Shown: piece by piece, positions 1 through 11,060 of the stretch
How the letters are laid out: each line of letters opens with the position of its first letter
Position numbering within the stretch: the first letter of the stretch is position 1
Assembly: GCA_037903475.1 (NCBI GenBank)
Contig: JBAJFG010000002.1
Coordinates: forward strand, 4,711,001-4,775,000
Origin: Ancylostoma caninum
Taxonomy: Eukaryota; Nematoda; Chromadorea; Rhabditida; Ancylostomatidae
Reading direction: 5' to 3'
Length of the DNA stretch: 64,000 nt
Program-made: the position numbers and the translations under genes
The notes under the pieces: generated by a model
Seen by the model: only the letters and a program-made list of their open reading frames with translations
Database searches by the model: none
Told to the model about the DNA's origin: nothing

Positions 1-2021
1 TCGTAGAGGTAGGGAATATCGTTGGGGAATTTATCAGTTCCAATCCCAGCGCAGCGTGCAAAAACCGCCACATTCAACGCCAAATTACTTTACAGAAACC
101 ATGTTCCAGTGCACTAAGTACAGAATATTCATGTTTAGTACCTTAAATAACTCTGCTACACAAAGGTCCAATTAAGGAATCCTTGAAAATTCTTGTGCAC
201 CGGGGGTGGGATAGAGTCTTGAGCTGTGTGGAGTTGTGTGTAACATCCACAATGCACTGAACTTCATTTCTGCCTCATCAGCGTGTGACCAGACATTTGT
301 TCTTACTACCGCATACAATCTTATTCTTACGTAGCCTACATTAACGGGAAATGTTCGTCCACACACCCGAGGGTGTATTTTTGAAAATATGAAGTTCCTC
401 ATGCTGCTGTTGTAGTGCATGTGTGCGTTTGTGCGATTACCACAAAGATCATTTCACACTTTCAGGCCCTGACGAAGGACAGAAATCACGTGAAACGAAC
501 CTCTTTCTCCTCCACTACTTCCACCGAAACGTTGTCAATGAAGCATATTACTGACAAATTTGTGTTCCGCTAACATGTCTATAAACTATACGGGTAACCT
601 TGCCAAGGTTTGAAAACATCGGGACTTGCTATTCCATACCTGCTGTTCGACGCCACGATTGTCTGAGTTAGTCCCAATGCAAGTCACACTTCACTCACTA
701 TTCTCCTCGCATTGCTCATCCCCTGTACAGTCAGTAATAATCATCTACTGAACCACTACACTGTATATTCGGACAAGATAAAGTCCAAGGTTTTAAGGCG
801 CAACCATCCGCCACATAAGTCGCCAAAATTGCCCTTAAAGGCAACACCCACAGAGGATTTTGTGCTCGAGATTCCGACGTATTTTAGTTTAGCGCTGAAC
901 ACCGGCGGATTTCTGAAACTTGCCAAAAGCATGGAGACATTGTTATTTACAGGCTTCCAATTTAATGCCACGACATAGCTTGATCTGAGTTGTGCGAGCC
1001 ATGGGGTGTCGAGCGATAAGAAAAAAAAATCGATGATGGCGTTTTTTCGTCACCTTTTCTTGCGCAATCACTTATTTAAGTTGCGTTGCATCTTTTTCGG
1101 TGGGGAAGAGAAGAAGTAATCACTAGAGGAGGTGCAATAGCAACCAGACAAGCTACTGAAAAGGGAAGAGGTCTCAAGGGATCCCAAAATACAAAATTAA
1201 GTGTCCCCATACACATCATGAACTGCCTAATTGCCCTATAACGAGAACTCATGAACACTCACCACCGCTTCAAGGATGCTAGGATGAAAGTGAAGGTGAG
1301 GGAGAAGATGAGACTGTTGATTAATTATATATGCACGCGTTATCACGGTCCTGGCGGACAGCAGCACGTTTGGAGGATTCCGGTGGACGGCAGCACGTCG
1401 TGGATATAAGCAGCACGTAGCGGTGCATGAGCAGGACGTTTTGCTAAACCAGAAGGTCGATACGCGTTCCCCCAATTTAAAAAGTGGGCGGTGGGGGTTC
1501 GAGCTGCTGTTCGACAGCACACTTGTGTGAGCTCTCAAAAAGGGATGAGAGGAGTGAACCACTCGGAAAGGATGTGCTGACAATAAAGCAGCGCCCATGA
1601 TACAAAAGTGGTCTCGCTTTTTAAAACGTTCCACACTGCAGACATCAGTGCACTCTGCAGTGGACCCATATTTCCACGCCTCCCCATTTTTAGATGCCCA
1701 AGTTTCTCCACTTTCCTGTGCGGGCGTACACTTATCACATGGTGGGAACCGTCTCCAGGCGTTTCCCCACTTCTGGACGCCGGCGCACCTTTATAGCGAG
1801 GTGGGACCCATTTCCAGGCGTTTACACGCGGGCATGTTTGGGTCCACCGCGGACATGTGCAGATCCGGCGCGGGCGTGTGCATTTTTAAAAAACCACTAT
1901 TGCTCTTGCTCTTGGTTGATGCGTGCTTTAAACTCGGCGGTTGCCTTGTTGTTCGTAGCGACCTTTCCAATCGTTTCTTTTTGAGCCCGTCATTCCTTCT
2001 CATCACATGCCCATGTTCTGA
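1..2021. other. No recognisable gene
   Basis: Open frames here reach at most 142 codons, overlap on both strands and resemble no family I know. An imperfect GCAGCACGT-type repeat lies around 1350-1440. I see no transposon termini. Unrecognised exons cannot be excluded. Confidence 0.4.
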
Positions 2022-3211
2022 GTGATTCGCGTATTCGAGAGCATCCGTGACTTTGGACAGGGTGCGAATGTCAGAGTTATGCAGCCGTTCGCATCGTTGC
2101 CTACGTGTAGCCGACCATATCTCTTCCAGTCAACGCCTGCGCGGTCCTCAGCTGTGTTTCCTTCGCTTTCCTCAACGTCCACGCCTCGCTTCCATAACAC
2201 AGTGCCGGGATGACGAAGCTGTTCAATAGTTTAACCCTCAACCTCTGGTCGTTGATTTCAGACACAGCAGGCTTGATAGTGTTCTACGCGGCCCACACGG
2301 CTCTCATCCTCCTGATGATCTCAAGTCGTTGTTCATGTTAACCTGTCGCGCTAAGTTGTCGGTGTCTTCGAGCGTCGTCTGATCGAGCCGGACTGCGGAG
2401 GGGCCTGCGAATTTGCTTCTCATCACCTTGGTCTTCTTTGCGTTGAGTTGCAGCCCCACCTTTCAGTCCTCTTCGTTAAGTTGACGGACTATCTGTTCTG
2501 CTTCTTGCGGCGTGTGTGTCAGGAATACAATATCATCAGCAAATCTCAAATTATTCAACATTTTTCCGTTGACAGTTTACTAAAAAAACTCGTCCCACTT
2601 CCTGATCACCCATCTCAAGACAGTGTTCTCTGCAGGCTTCTATCATTCTGGTGCATGTGACGAGGTGGTCGATTGTGCTGAAGCTTCTCGGGCCAGCTCT
2701 ATAGGTTGAGCTTCCTCCAGTGTTCTCCGGATTCTTGCGAGGAGGCAGCGCATCAAAACTTTATGGAGAACGGGCAATAGGCTGATCGGCCTATAGTTGC
2801 CAAGGTCCTCTTCGTTGCCTTTCTTATGCAAGAGGACAGCATTGGAAGTTTTCCAAGCTGTTGGAACTTGCGACTCCTCCATGAATCGAGTGAACCTCCT
2901 GGCTAAGGTGACGCAGAGCGGATGTCCGCTTGCTTTCACATCTTCCGCCACGAGTCCCCACGCCAGTTATCGTCTCCATTGCATTTGTCGCAAAGCGACT
3001 CCATCGCAAGGCAAAGCTCCGACGGCGTAAACGGAAGCGTGTTTTCGAGGCGTGATGTCAACATTCTACCGAGCGCCGGAGGCATGGATGAGCGAAACAA
3101 CCCCTCGTAGTATTCCTTGATCACAGCTTCTATGCCAAGTTTCGACATCGTTTTCCTGCCTTTTGACTCCTTCAGGCACGGAGTAACATGTCGGTATTCG
3201 GCTACGCTACG
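2022..3211 (-). pseudogene. RTE-type LINE reverse transcriptase fragment (minus copy)
   Basis: Read on the minus strand this is a decayed RTE-clade retrotransposon. From high to low coordinates it shows the palm-entry motif NYRPISLLPVLHKV, then a broken FSTIDHLVT region, then LRFADDIVFL (FADD catalytic motif, about 2510-2555) and GLQLNAKKTKVM. A stop codon falls between the FADD motif and GLQLNAKK. The roughly 100 residues normally found between FSTIDH and FADD, including the first catalytic aspartate, are missing, so there is an internal deletion near 2586. The element cannot encode active enzyme. Its upstream half (2586-3211) forms one arm of an inverted repeat with 3266-3892. Assignment to RTE rests on motif recognition. 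Confidence 0.85.
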
Positions 3212-3892
3212 TTTTTTTTGGAGGGTAGCATGGAGGGTAGCAGCGGAATTTGACAAGCCGACTGCACGTAGCGTAGCCGAATACCGACATGTTACTCCGT
3301 GCCTGAAGGAGTCAGAAGGCAGGAAAGCGATGTCGCAACTTGGCATAGAAGCTGTGATCAAGGAATACTACGAGGGGTTGTTTCGCTCATCCATGCCTCC
3401 GGCGCTCGGTAGAATGTTGACATCACGCCTCGAAAACACGCTTCCGTTTACGCCGTCGGAGCTTCGCCTTGCGATGGAGTCGCTTTGCGACAAATGCAGT
3501 GGAGACGATAACTGGCGTGGGGACTCGTGGCGGAAGATGTGAAAGCAAGCGGACATCCGCTCTGCGTCACCTTAGCCAGGAGGTTCACTCGATTCATGGA
3601 GGAGTCGCAAGTTCCAACAGCTTGGAAAACTTCCAATGCTGTCCTCTTGCATAAGAAAGGCAACGAAGAGGACCTTGGCAACTATAGGCCGATCAGCCTA
3701 TTGCCCGTTCTCCATAAAGTTTTGATGCGCTGCCTCCTCGCAAGAATCCGGAGAACACTGGAGGAAGCTCAACCTATAGAGCTGGCCCGAGAAGCTTCAG
3801 CACAATCGACCACCTCGTCACATGCACCAGAATGATAGAAGCCTGCAGAGAACACCGTCTTGAGATGGGTGATCAGGAAGTGGGACGAGTTT
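2586..3892. repeat. Large inverted repeat of RTE DNA, about 626-bp arms
   Basis: Positions 2586-3211 and 3266-3892 are reverse complements with only a few differences, separated by about 54 bp that include a T-run and GGAGGGTAGC twice. The right arm ends abruptly at GGGACGAGTTT, while the left arm continues into the rest of the RTE element. A transcript would fold into a long hairpin. Confidence 0.9.
3266..3892 (+). pseudogene. RTE-type LINE reverse transcriptase fragment (plus copy)
   Basis: This is the mirror copy of the RTE sequence in the left arm. It carries the same NYRPISLLPVLHKV segment followed, after a frame change, by FSTIDHLVTCTRM. It stops at about 3892, before the FADD motif, so only the upstream part of the reverse transcriptase is present. 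The arms differ at scattered bases, for instance SELRLAM here against SELCLAM in the other copy. Confidence 0.85.
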
Positions 3893-4271
3893 CGATAACC
3901 GCCACATGCGGATTTATAGCTTATTCATGGACAACCGCGGATCCACCGCGTGCGGAAAGCTCAGAGTAATGGCGGTGGCCTTTTTTTCATTTTCCACCTG
4001 CTATGTTCTCCTTTTCGGTAGGAAAGGATGAATTGGAATTTGTGATTGAATCCCCATAAACTTCGGAACTGATTTTTCTTCTATGGCGGTTATCGTTCAC
4101 AAAGCCTTTACACGTGAGAACAGAACTATCTCCCAATATTTTATTTGAATTTGAGCATACAACTTAAAATGACAGAAAGTGGAAGTAAAGGGTTGGTCAC
4201 AGCATCTGTTCTTGACTATTTGCTCATCTTTTTAAAAGGTTGGTGGTAAGGAGTGTAGAAATACGCGGTTA
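3893..4271. other. Spacer, nothing recognised
   Basis: AT-rich stretch between the RTE inverted repeat and the 3' end of the CAP-domain gene. I see no coding motif or repeat. The 3' untranslated region of the CAP gene should lie at its right edge. Confidence 0.5.
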
Positions 4272-5589
4272 TCACCATCGGCAAAGGGCCTGACCATCGC
4301 ATTGACCACGAGGGCAGCCAGAACACACAGCTCCAACTTGATATACATATTGGTTGACGATAGCCCCACTGAAAACGAATTCTTAGTTGTTAACGTTGTT
4401 TTTTTATTGTGCATGCGTTGTGCAAGTGTTATGGCTCACCCAGGATTGTACATGCAAGACACGGCGTAAAATGAGCCGCAGTTCTTCGCAGCACACCCCA
4501 CTCGCTTGGTATTCCACCATGCCATCTATAAGATCGAACGTTGCTTCAAAAGCTATAGTTGAAAAGAGCTCTTCTACAACAATTTACCTTTGCCCAATTC
4601 AACACATTGCTAGCTCCGCGATGGAACTCGCTCTGGTAGAACATCATGTTAGACCGCATGCCAAATCTTGCTAGCTGACTCCACCAATTTGAAATCGCCT
4701 TAAAAATCTTGCCTTTTATCACAGAAGACGCTTTCTTCTCAAAACCTACATAAAGAACGGCTTTTTGTTGTGGGACATGAGGATTGTTGAAAATAAACAA
4801 GTTTTGTTTGTGTCCTCCTAACGCATAAGCAGGCAACTCCGTTGTTCTGCACGTATTGACTGCTTGCTGCGCATAGGATTCAGCATTGCAGTCGTATTTC
4901 TGAATTGGAAGTATTTCAACTGAGACAAAGTTTTACACCATGTAGCTGTCGCTATTTCTGGAGAGTATGTATGTGCTTTGCACAGCGGTGCTAGGCATCA
5001 AGTACCCACCATACGGTACATAAGCCTGGCGGGAGGAGCGATCCCCCACCCTTTGTTAGTCTGCGTCTGTCCTCTCGCCAAGCTCCCCCTAAACAAATTT
5101 GATCTAGCAGGCGCCAAACAACCTCCGATTTTCTATCGTCACCTGAATTCATTGTGGTAGTGAAGGATGGTATTTCTCAACCCATTATTTAGGCTAGGGT
5201 TCCCACAGTGAGGCTCTGAAAACTAGCATAATTGAATTCCTGAACGTAATGCAAGAAATATCGGTTGCTAACTAGGCCAAGGTTTTCTTGTTGAAACTGT
5301 AGTCGTTGTTACCACTGGAGCTGCTGTAGTTCCTGCAGGTGCTGCCGTACTGCCTGACGATGCTGCAGCAGTTGCCACCGATGACGTGGAAGGTGCCGGA
5401 CTCGGTGTCGCAGTAACCGTTGAAGTGGGTGCAACCGTAGTGGAATTAGTGGAATTAGTTAATTGTGCTTGCAGTACTCCGAATAGAGTAAACAGTAGCT
5501 GAAATTCAACTATTCACTGCTTTGAGCAAAACTAAAACAAGGAAGGTACTTCATAAACTTACAAGAGAAACGCTTTTGATTGCAGTCAT
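4272..5589 (-). CDS. Secreted CAP/SCP-TAPS (ASP-like) protein with mucin-like N-terminal region, 7 exons
   Basis: Seven exons join in consistent phase: 5563-5589, 5273-5498, 5143-5215, 5010-5088, 4588-4899, 4440-4525 and 4272-4368, giving 299 residues. Residues 1-20 are a signal peptide (core LLLFTLFGVLQA). Residues 21-80 are rich in Ser, Thr, Ala and Pro, like an O-glycosylated mucin stalk. A single CAP domain follows: HYHNEFR at 103-109, GWGIAPPARLMY before 136, YDC at 137-139, NWAKMAWW at 236-243, CMYNPGG at 263-269 and CSGCPRGQC near 283. The order matches Ancylostoma-secreted-protein/VAL proteins, an expanded secreted family in parasitic strongylids. The usual HFTQ of the third CAP motif is replaced by LNWAK, so the canonical second His is absent. 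Introns are short (64-78 bp in most cases) and often end in TTTCAG. Secretion and any host role are inferred from the family. Confidence 0.92.
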
Positions 5590-5620
5590 GTCGCTTGATG
5601 CTCAACATACATCCAGCTGT

Positions 5621-5627
5621 TTATATA
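5621..5627 (-). promoter_or_regulatory. Probable TATA box of the CAP gene
   Basis: On the minus strand TATATAA lies 32-38 bases upstream of the CAP gene start codon. This spacing leaves only a very short 5' leader. The assignment follows from sequence and position; the transcription start is unknown. Confidence 0.6.
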
Positions 5628-5639
5628 GTGTTGGAAAAC

Positions 5640-6094
5640 GATAAATTAAATTTTAACAATTGTCAGTTTCATTGAAGCTCTCCGCCGCTGCACTTTTCTG
5701 AAGCGATAGTTCATCCTTTTATTGTCGCTTGGCTTTTGTTGTGTGCACTAGTGCACTGCCATTTACACCCATGCATTCCAACAATCCACATGAAATGGTC
5801 GTTCACTGCAGGTACCATCCTGAACTACTGGTACTCGATGTTCTCTCATTCACTATTCGCAGCAGGTGTATCAACTTTCGCACATTGAAGGTATGAGACC
5901 AGCGCTTGGCAGACAGTTAAAATTGCCTGTTTGAAGTGAGCGGTTATTACGGTACAGAGCGCTAGAATAGACGTGGGCAGTGCACTTTTGTGTATCAAAT
6001 GTATGTATTTGTAAAATGTATGTATTTGTATATCTTTTATGTATCGAGCGTTATTACCGTATTTCTGTCAACCAGCAGGGGATGTAGGAAATGA
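5640..6094. other. Upstream region of the CAP gene, no gene seen
   Basis: About 450 bp upstream of the CAP gene. It contains a short TATGTATTTGTA direct repeat near 6000-6030. Further promoter elements may be here but none is recognisable. Confidence 0.4.
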
Positions 6095-6590
6095 CCCAGC
6101 CCAAAAATTGAGTCACGCTGTAAAGGATTCTGGACTACCTATAAGGCTTGTCTTCCACGCACCTCCCACGTTAGAATACCTCCTCACTTCCACCCAGATC
6201 TACGAGAATAGATGTCCGGACTGATTGTCGTTATCGTTCTTGAGAAAAGATATCCGAGTTAAAAGGCACAGTATACTTATTGACAGCGGCGAAAAGTATA
6301 TTGGAGAAACGATCCGACCGTAACGTAAAAGACTGGACGAACACAGACGGGCAATGATGAATCCTGCTCCGTACCCTAAAGAGAGCTTCTCGAGACGACG
6401 GACCCTGACACGCACGAGGGAACAACCTCCAGCCTTCACGGTCCGGGCCCTCTTCATTCGGCTAGAGAGAGGGGAATGATGGAAGCCAAAGAACTAAGAA
6501 GGCACGGCCCAGAAATTAACACCAAAGATGAGTTAAGGGAGAAGCTGGGCCTGATTACGTGATCCGAACCCTTGACAATCTTTCCGCTCT
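6095..6590 (+). pseudogene. Penelope-like element GIY-YIG endonuclease fragment
   Basis: The plus strand reads VKDSGLPIRLVF, LLTSTQIYENRCPD, a stop, and then in another frame GEKYIGET and EHRRAMM, followed by a basic SRRRTLTRTRE segment and LFIRLERGE. This order matches the linker and GIY-YIG nuclease of a Penelope-like retroelement from a different subgroup than the copies at 12-16 kb and 52 kb. Several stops and a frameshift make it inactive. No reverse transcriptase part is visible upstream. Confidence 0.75.
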
Positions 6591-6782
6591 CTGACCCATC
6601 TCTCTCCTCACTCTGTCATTAACAGCCAGGGGATGAGGTCTTTTGTCATCACTACCATTTCCTCTCAATAAGATCATGTTATATAGATTAGCATCTTCGT
6701 ATCGGTCCTCAGAATCACCATTGTCGTTTGCCACACGGTAGATCCGCTTATCTGAATATTATGAAGAAAATGATGTACTGTA

Positions 6783-8003
6783 ATAGGGTGCAGCAAAAGT
6801 CTTTGGACAAGCATAATCGCTGGCTGGGAACATAAGGAAGAGCAACCTTTAAAAATTAATGGTCAATTTTTGTTCATAACCAAGTTGTGAGCATGAATAT
6901 AATTTTTGGTAACAAGATTCGCTGCTCTCATAGGTACACTTCGGCTTTTCCAGGTGAGATGAGACGTGGACTCTGGCGTGCAGGTAGTGGAGGTCGTTTT
7001 CCCTCCACCACTTCTCCACCTATTTGCGAAGAGATCCCAAATTTCGATGGGAATTAGTAGAAGTTCCCTACTATGGAACCTAGAAAAAACTCCAGAATAT
7101 TTGGAAAATAGGTAGGGTATATTTAGGTTCGTTGCTAGCTTCGATTTTGACAGTGGTCAAAATTTTTGCCATTAGACATGAAAATTGCGCTACCATAGCA
7201 TTCGCTAGTTTAACTTCGATTTCACAGCTGTTTTTTGTGACTGACATGCTGAATCGCTTTTTCTTGATCCATACATGCTATTTCGGGATTGATAGAATGT
7301 TGAAATTGCATCCTAGTGTGAGTATCCTTTTCTACTACAAAGGCTGCAACAAATAATCGCCTATCGATGTCCTTCATCTATCTTGGGAGATTCCGCTATG
7401 TTTTAAAGATTCTATGAGCAGACTTTCTCAGCACTAATATCATTTTTGGTATCAAGGTTCGTTGCTCTCGTAGGTACACAGACTCCGGAAACACCAGGTG
7501 AGACGTGGACTCAGGTGCGCAGGTAGTGGAGGTCGTTTTCCCTCCACCACTTCTCTATCTATTTGCGAAGAGCTCCCAAATTTCTATGGGAATTAGTTGG
7601 CGTTCCCTGCTATGGAACCTAAAAAAAATCTCTAGATTTTGGAAAATAGGTAGGTGTATTTAGGTTCATTGTTAGCTTCGACTTTGACTGTGGTCAAAAT
7701 TGTTGCCAACAGACATGGAAATCAGCACTACACAGGAATTTGGACTCCGTTTCAAAGATTCTGAGAAGGCCTGACATGAATCTGACATCACTAATATGCG
7801 CGCCGGCAGAATGTCACACCTACCACTTTACTTTCCATACCTGCGTCGCCACCAGTGGTGGAAATTTTAGAGTCAAAAACAATGTTTGTGTTTACAACTG
7901 AACTGCCAATATATAAAAACCGCCAGTTTTTTTTTTCAATTTTCTTCCTCGTCATTTTCTAAAGATCGATTGTGCTTGTCGAAAGAATTTTGCGGCACCC
8001 TGT
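6783..8003. mobile_element. Degenerate mariner-like DNA transposon
   Basis: The ends form inverted repeats of about 30 bp: AGGGTGCAGCAAAAGTCTTT at the left and, reverse complemented, AGGGTGCCGCAAAATTCTTT at the right, both followed by GACAAGC. TA dinucleotides flank the ends (6781-6782, 8004-8005), as in Tc1/mariner insertions. I recognise no transposase inside. The interior is largely a duplicated block. Confidence 0.7.
6898..7722. repeat. Direct duplication of a ~287-bp block
   Basis: Positions 6898-7185 and 7437-7722 are diverged direct copies (shared GTGGAGGTCGTTTTCCCTCC and TTTGCGAAGAG), about 538 bp apart. Each contains a small inverted pair GTGGAGG...CCTCCACCAC. The block lies inside the mariner-like element. 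Confidence 0.85.
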
Positions 8004-8744
8004 ATATTTAATCGATAAAGAGATTCTTCAACCTCCAAGTTAGGAGCTCCGGTATGTGGCCCGCTTTCTCTGCCTGGCAGCCGCGCGCGGAGTTGGCGCG
8101 TTGCGGCTTTTCGCAACAGAGCACGTTTTGTCCTTCCTCCTCACTCTTTCATGTATAGTAGTGGAGTAGTTATTAGTAAGTCTTCTCAAACAGTGAGCTC
8201 TAAACTTAGTTGTTGAAACTATAACTGTTTGCTTCTTGCTGGAAGAGTATAAGGAGGTGAAACTCTGCTCTTCAGATGAACTCTCTATGCTAATGATAGA
8301 AGCGAATGCGGGCTAATAGATCATTGATGTGTCTGCAGGGAGCCATCTCGCTCCACATGTTGGAAATGTGAACACATCCTAGAACTACTCGCCAAGTTTT
8401 CCTAGTATTGTACATCAATAGACAAAAAAGCGACGAAAGCCCCGTTTTTGGAAGGGTCGAACTACCTGCTGCTTGGAGCTGGTAAACGGATCGTTCCAAG
8501 ATGGGCCACGTTATGTTATATGGCGTTTCCGTGAAATATATAGTGGAACTACTCGGTCTCTACTGTAACTAATTCTTGAGGAATCATATGAATAAGTAAC
8601 GAAGAAGCGATAAGTGATGATTGTTCAGTTAGTGTTTGAAGAAGTAGTGACTGTTTAGTTTTCAAATACAAGTCCACAGTTCATAAAGTCACAGCGATTA
8701 TGGCATGAAGTTTATAAATTTATGTGTTGAAGCTGTAATAAATA

Positions 8745-9627
8745 TTAGGGTGGTCAGAAAGTCTTGAGCCGTTTTGGACTTTTTTTGCGCTTTATTTTAT
8801 TACTCAGCCCACAGTGGAATTTGCTCAACAATATAATAGCCACAGTTAGTCAATGCTGTGTCCCACTTAATGGGCAGATCAGCGTTCCCCTTCTCTCAGA
8901 ACTGGGAGGACTGGAAGCCAAAGAAATCGCTGACCTCCACTCCAACATGGTCAACTTTGGTGAATTTTGCTTAGCCAGGAATGCCTCGAGGGGATGAAAT
9001 AAGTGAAAGTCAGAAGTGGCAACGTCAGGAGAATACGGTAAGTGGGGAAGCGTGTCCCAACCCAGCTCCTCCTATTTTTCAGGGGTCCCTTAAGCAAAAT
9101 GGGGCCTAGCGTCACCATGGCGTAGGTGTACAAAAAACTCGTCTTGGCCGTTTTTCTCGAACAGCATCCGCGACCTTCCGGAACTGATTGGCGTATGTGT
9201 TACTGATGACCTTGTATGTTTGCGAGAGCAGCTTATAATACGACATTCCTGGCGAATTCCAGAGGTAGCAAAGGAAACACTTGTTTGGGTGGGGGTGCGA
9301 TTTGGTGGATCTTCTGCTCGACGGAGCCACATGGCAAGATGTATGTTAGAATCGTAGAGGACACAACTCTCATCTTCAGTAATAAGTTATTCCAGAAACT
9401 CCTTTCGGTGTGGTCAATGAAGGAAAAACTGATCTTGGGTAGGAGGACCTCTTTTGGAATTGACGTCGTAATTAAAGTTAGGAAAGCCAATCCGGCTATA
9501 TATGCCTACTATGGAGAAGCCCCGAGTTTGGTCTACGATCACCACATGGTAGGTCATGGGTACGATCAATAATCAAAAGTTCTGGAACTTTCAAAAAAAT
9601 CGGCTCAAGACTTTCTGACCACCCTAA
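8745..9627 (-). mobile_element. mariner element, inactive, nested
   Basis: Terminal repeats TTAGGGTGGTCAGAAAG and its reverse complement are flanked by TA (8743-8744, 9628-9629), giving an 883-bp element. Minus-strand fragments resemble mariner transposase: TEDESCVLY, then GDARPHFA (usually HDNARPH), then YSPDVATSDFHLF (the third catalytic Asp region). These lie in different frames with stops, so the gene is dead. Length is below the usual 1.3 kb, consistent with internal deletion. Confidence 0.88.
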
Positions 9628-9700
9628 TATATGAAATCATACACACATATACACAGTGTTTCGATCAGTGTCACTCTAGCAAACAATTGCTAGCTTTGAT

Positions 9701-9923
9701 TTCATATATTTATTACAGCTTCAACACATAAATTTATTGTATCTTTGAGAGAGATAAGGAGGAACTCCTCTATGATCCAGTACAGAGTAAACACTTTTTT
9801 GCGGCGCCTAGTTTCATATATTTATTACAGCTTCAACACATAAATTTATTGTATCTTTGAGAGAGATAAGCAGGAACTCCTCTATGATCCAGTACAGAGT
9901 ATATACTCTTTTGCGGCGCATAG
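9701..9923. repeat. Tandem duplication, 112-bp unit, two copies
   Basis: Positions 9701-9812 and 9813-9923 are near-identical (TTCATATATTTATTACAGCT ... TTTTGCGGCGC). The start of the unit is the reverse complement of 8705-8740, on the other side of the mariner, so the host element was partly palindromic before insertion. Confidence 0.88.
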
Positions 9924-10296
9924 TATTTGAAGATGAGAAGAACGAGTATTATTTAAAAAGCAAAACAAAACATTCATTGAAGCGGAACTTCTCGTACACC
10001 CTGCCCTTTTTAATTTACTTCTAATATATTAGGGTACTATTCTGCATTTCTAGACTGAAACCCTATGTGGGAAGCTTAAAACAGAGAGATTAGATAGTAT
10101 ACGAAGTATCTGCGAAAGTGGACGCGCTCTGCTGCGAAAAGCCGCGCCGCGTGGGGTCTGCGCGCGACTGCCAGGCACAGAAAGCGGGCCATATACCGGA
10201 GCTCCCAAGTTAGTGGCTAGTAACTTGACAAGCGTTCAGATTCTTCAGTTTTGACGTTTTCTGGCTTTCATCCGGTTAGGATGACATATCGATGTA

Positions 10297-10620
10297 TTGG
10301 GTTGGCCAACAAGTTCGTGCGGTTTTTTTTTCAACTTGGATTTTTACAGGGCCGTAAACTTTATTCGATTGCACATTTTTATTCTTTGCAATCACTATAA
10401 CCAATTTTTTAAATTCCCGCTCTACCTTGTTTTCTATGACGTGGAATGTGACCCTCTAATTCGACGACAGCGAAAATCTTCGACACCTCCTACTCTACGG
10501 CTTCACTTAGTGAGCAAATACAGCTGATGTTGCTAGGAAAGTGAACGACATCTACGAAGAGAGCTTTGCTGCTGAAACTGCTGCGTGGAGAAGGGTGTTC
10601 TGTGCGTGTATTTCGCGCGA
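10297..10620 (+). mobile_element. mariner 5' end, truncated
   Basis: TTGGGTTGGCCAACAAGTTC after a TA (10295-10296) is a typical mariner terminal repeat. From about 10517 the plus strand reads ADVARKVNDIYEESFAAETA, matching the helix-turn-helix of mariner transposases. The sequence breaks off into the 91-bp tandem repeat at about 10700, so everything downstream, including the catalytic domain, is missing. Confidence 0.72.
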
Positions 10621-10710
10621 CACGAGCTTTCGGCGTTGCGTTTCACCAGCGCTTGCATTTCGTTTTGCATTTTTTCGCCTCATTCGAAATCATTGTTCGG
10701 ATTTCACGCG

Positions 10711-11060
10711 CATTGCATTCTGTATTGCATTTTCTTTTGCATTTTTTTCGCATTGCTTATGTTGTGGATTATCTTTGGAATTCTCGTTTGAATTTCGCGC
10801 GCATTGCATTCTGTATTGCATTTTCTTTTGCATTTTTTTCGCATTGCTTATGTTGTGGATTATCTTTGGAATTCTCGTTTGAATTTCGCGCGCATTGCAC
10901 TCTGTATTGCATTCTCTTTTGCATTTTTTTCGCAATAGTTATATTTTGGGTTATCTTTCGAATTCTTGTTCAAATTCTGCGCGCATTGCATTTCGCATTG
11001 CATTTTGTTTAGCATTTTTTTCACAATGTGTATGTTTTGGGTTATCTATTTGAATTCGTG
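10711..11060. repeat. 91-bp tandem repeat, about 4 copies
   Basis: Units start at 10711, 10802, 10893 and 10984 with an exact 91-bp period. Each runs CATTGCATTCTGTATTGCAT, a TTTTTTCGCA segment and a GAATTCTCGTT-type end. The mirror copy at about 17250-17493 has one unit fewer. Long open frames here are low-complexity artefacts. Confidence 0.92.

Larger units (their letters stand above)
8044..10204. mobile_element. DNA transposon with long terminal inverted repeats and 9-bp target duplication
   Basis: The ends are inverted repeats of about 85 bp beginning GAGCTCCGGTATGTGG (left) and GAGCTCCGGTATATGG (right, reverse complemented); both then read CCCGCTTTCT. They are flanked by a perfect 9-bp direct repeat, CCAAGTTAG, at 8035-8043 and 10205-10213. 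Long TIRs plus a 9-bp duplication fit Mutator-like elements (Merlin is an alternative). No own transposase is visible. A mariner (8745-9627) sits inside, leaving about 1.28 kb of native sequence, so this is probably non-autonomous. Confidence 0.85.

Noticed and set aside
474..510. CCCTGACGAAGGACAG...GTGAAAC, hammerhead-like core
   Set aside because: The CTGACGA and GAAA boxes are present, but the segment between them does not form a paired stem II and the flanks do not form stem I.
5268..5589. A two-exon gene for an 85-residue mucin-like peptide ending at the TAG at 5268
   Set aside because: A donor GTTAGC just before that stop joins in phase to the CAP exon at 5143-5215, and the joined product matches the ASP family far better.
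10541..11012. Open frames of 113-148 codons rich in Phe, Cys and Ile
   Set aside because: They are produced by the 91-bp tandem repeat, appear in all three frames and have no domain.
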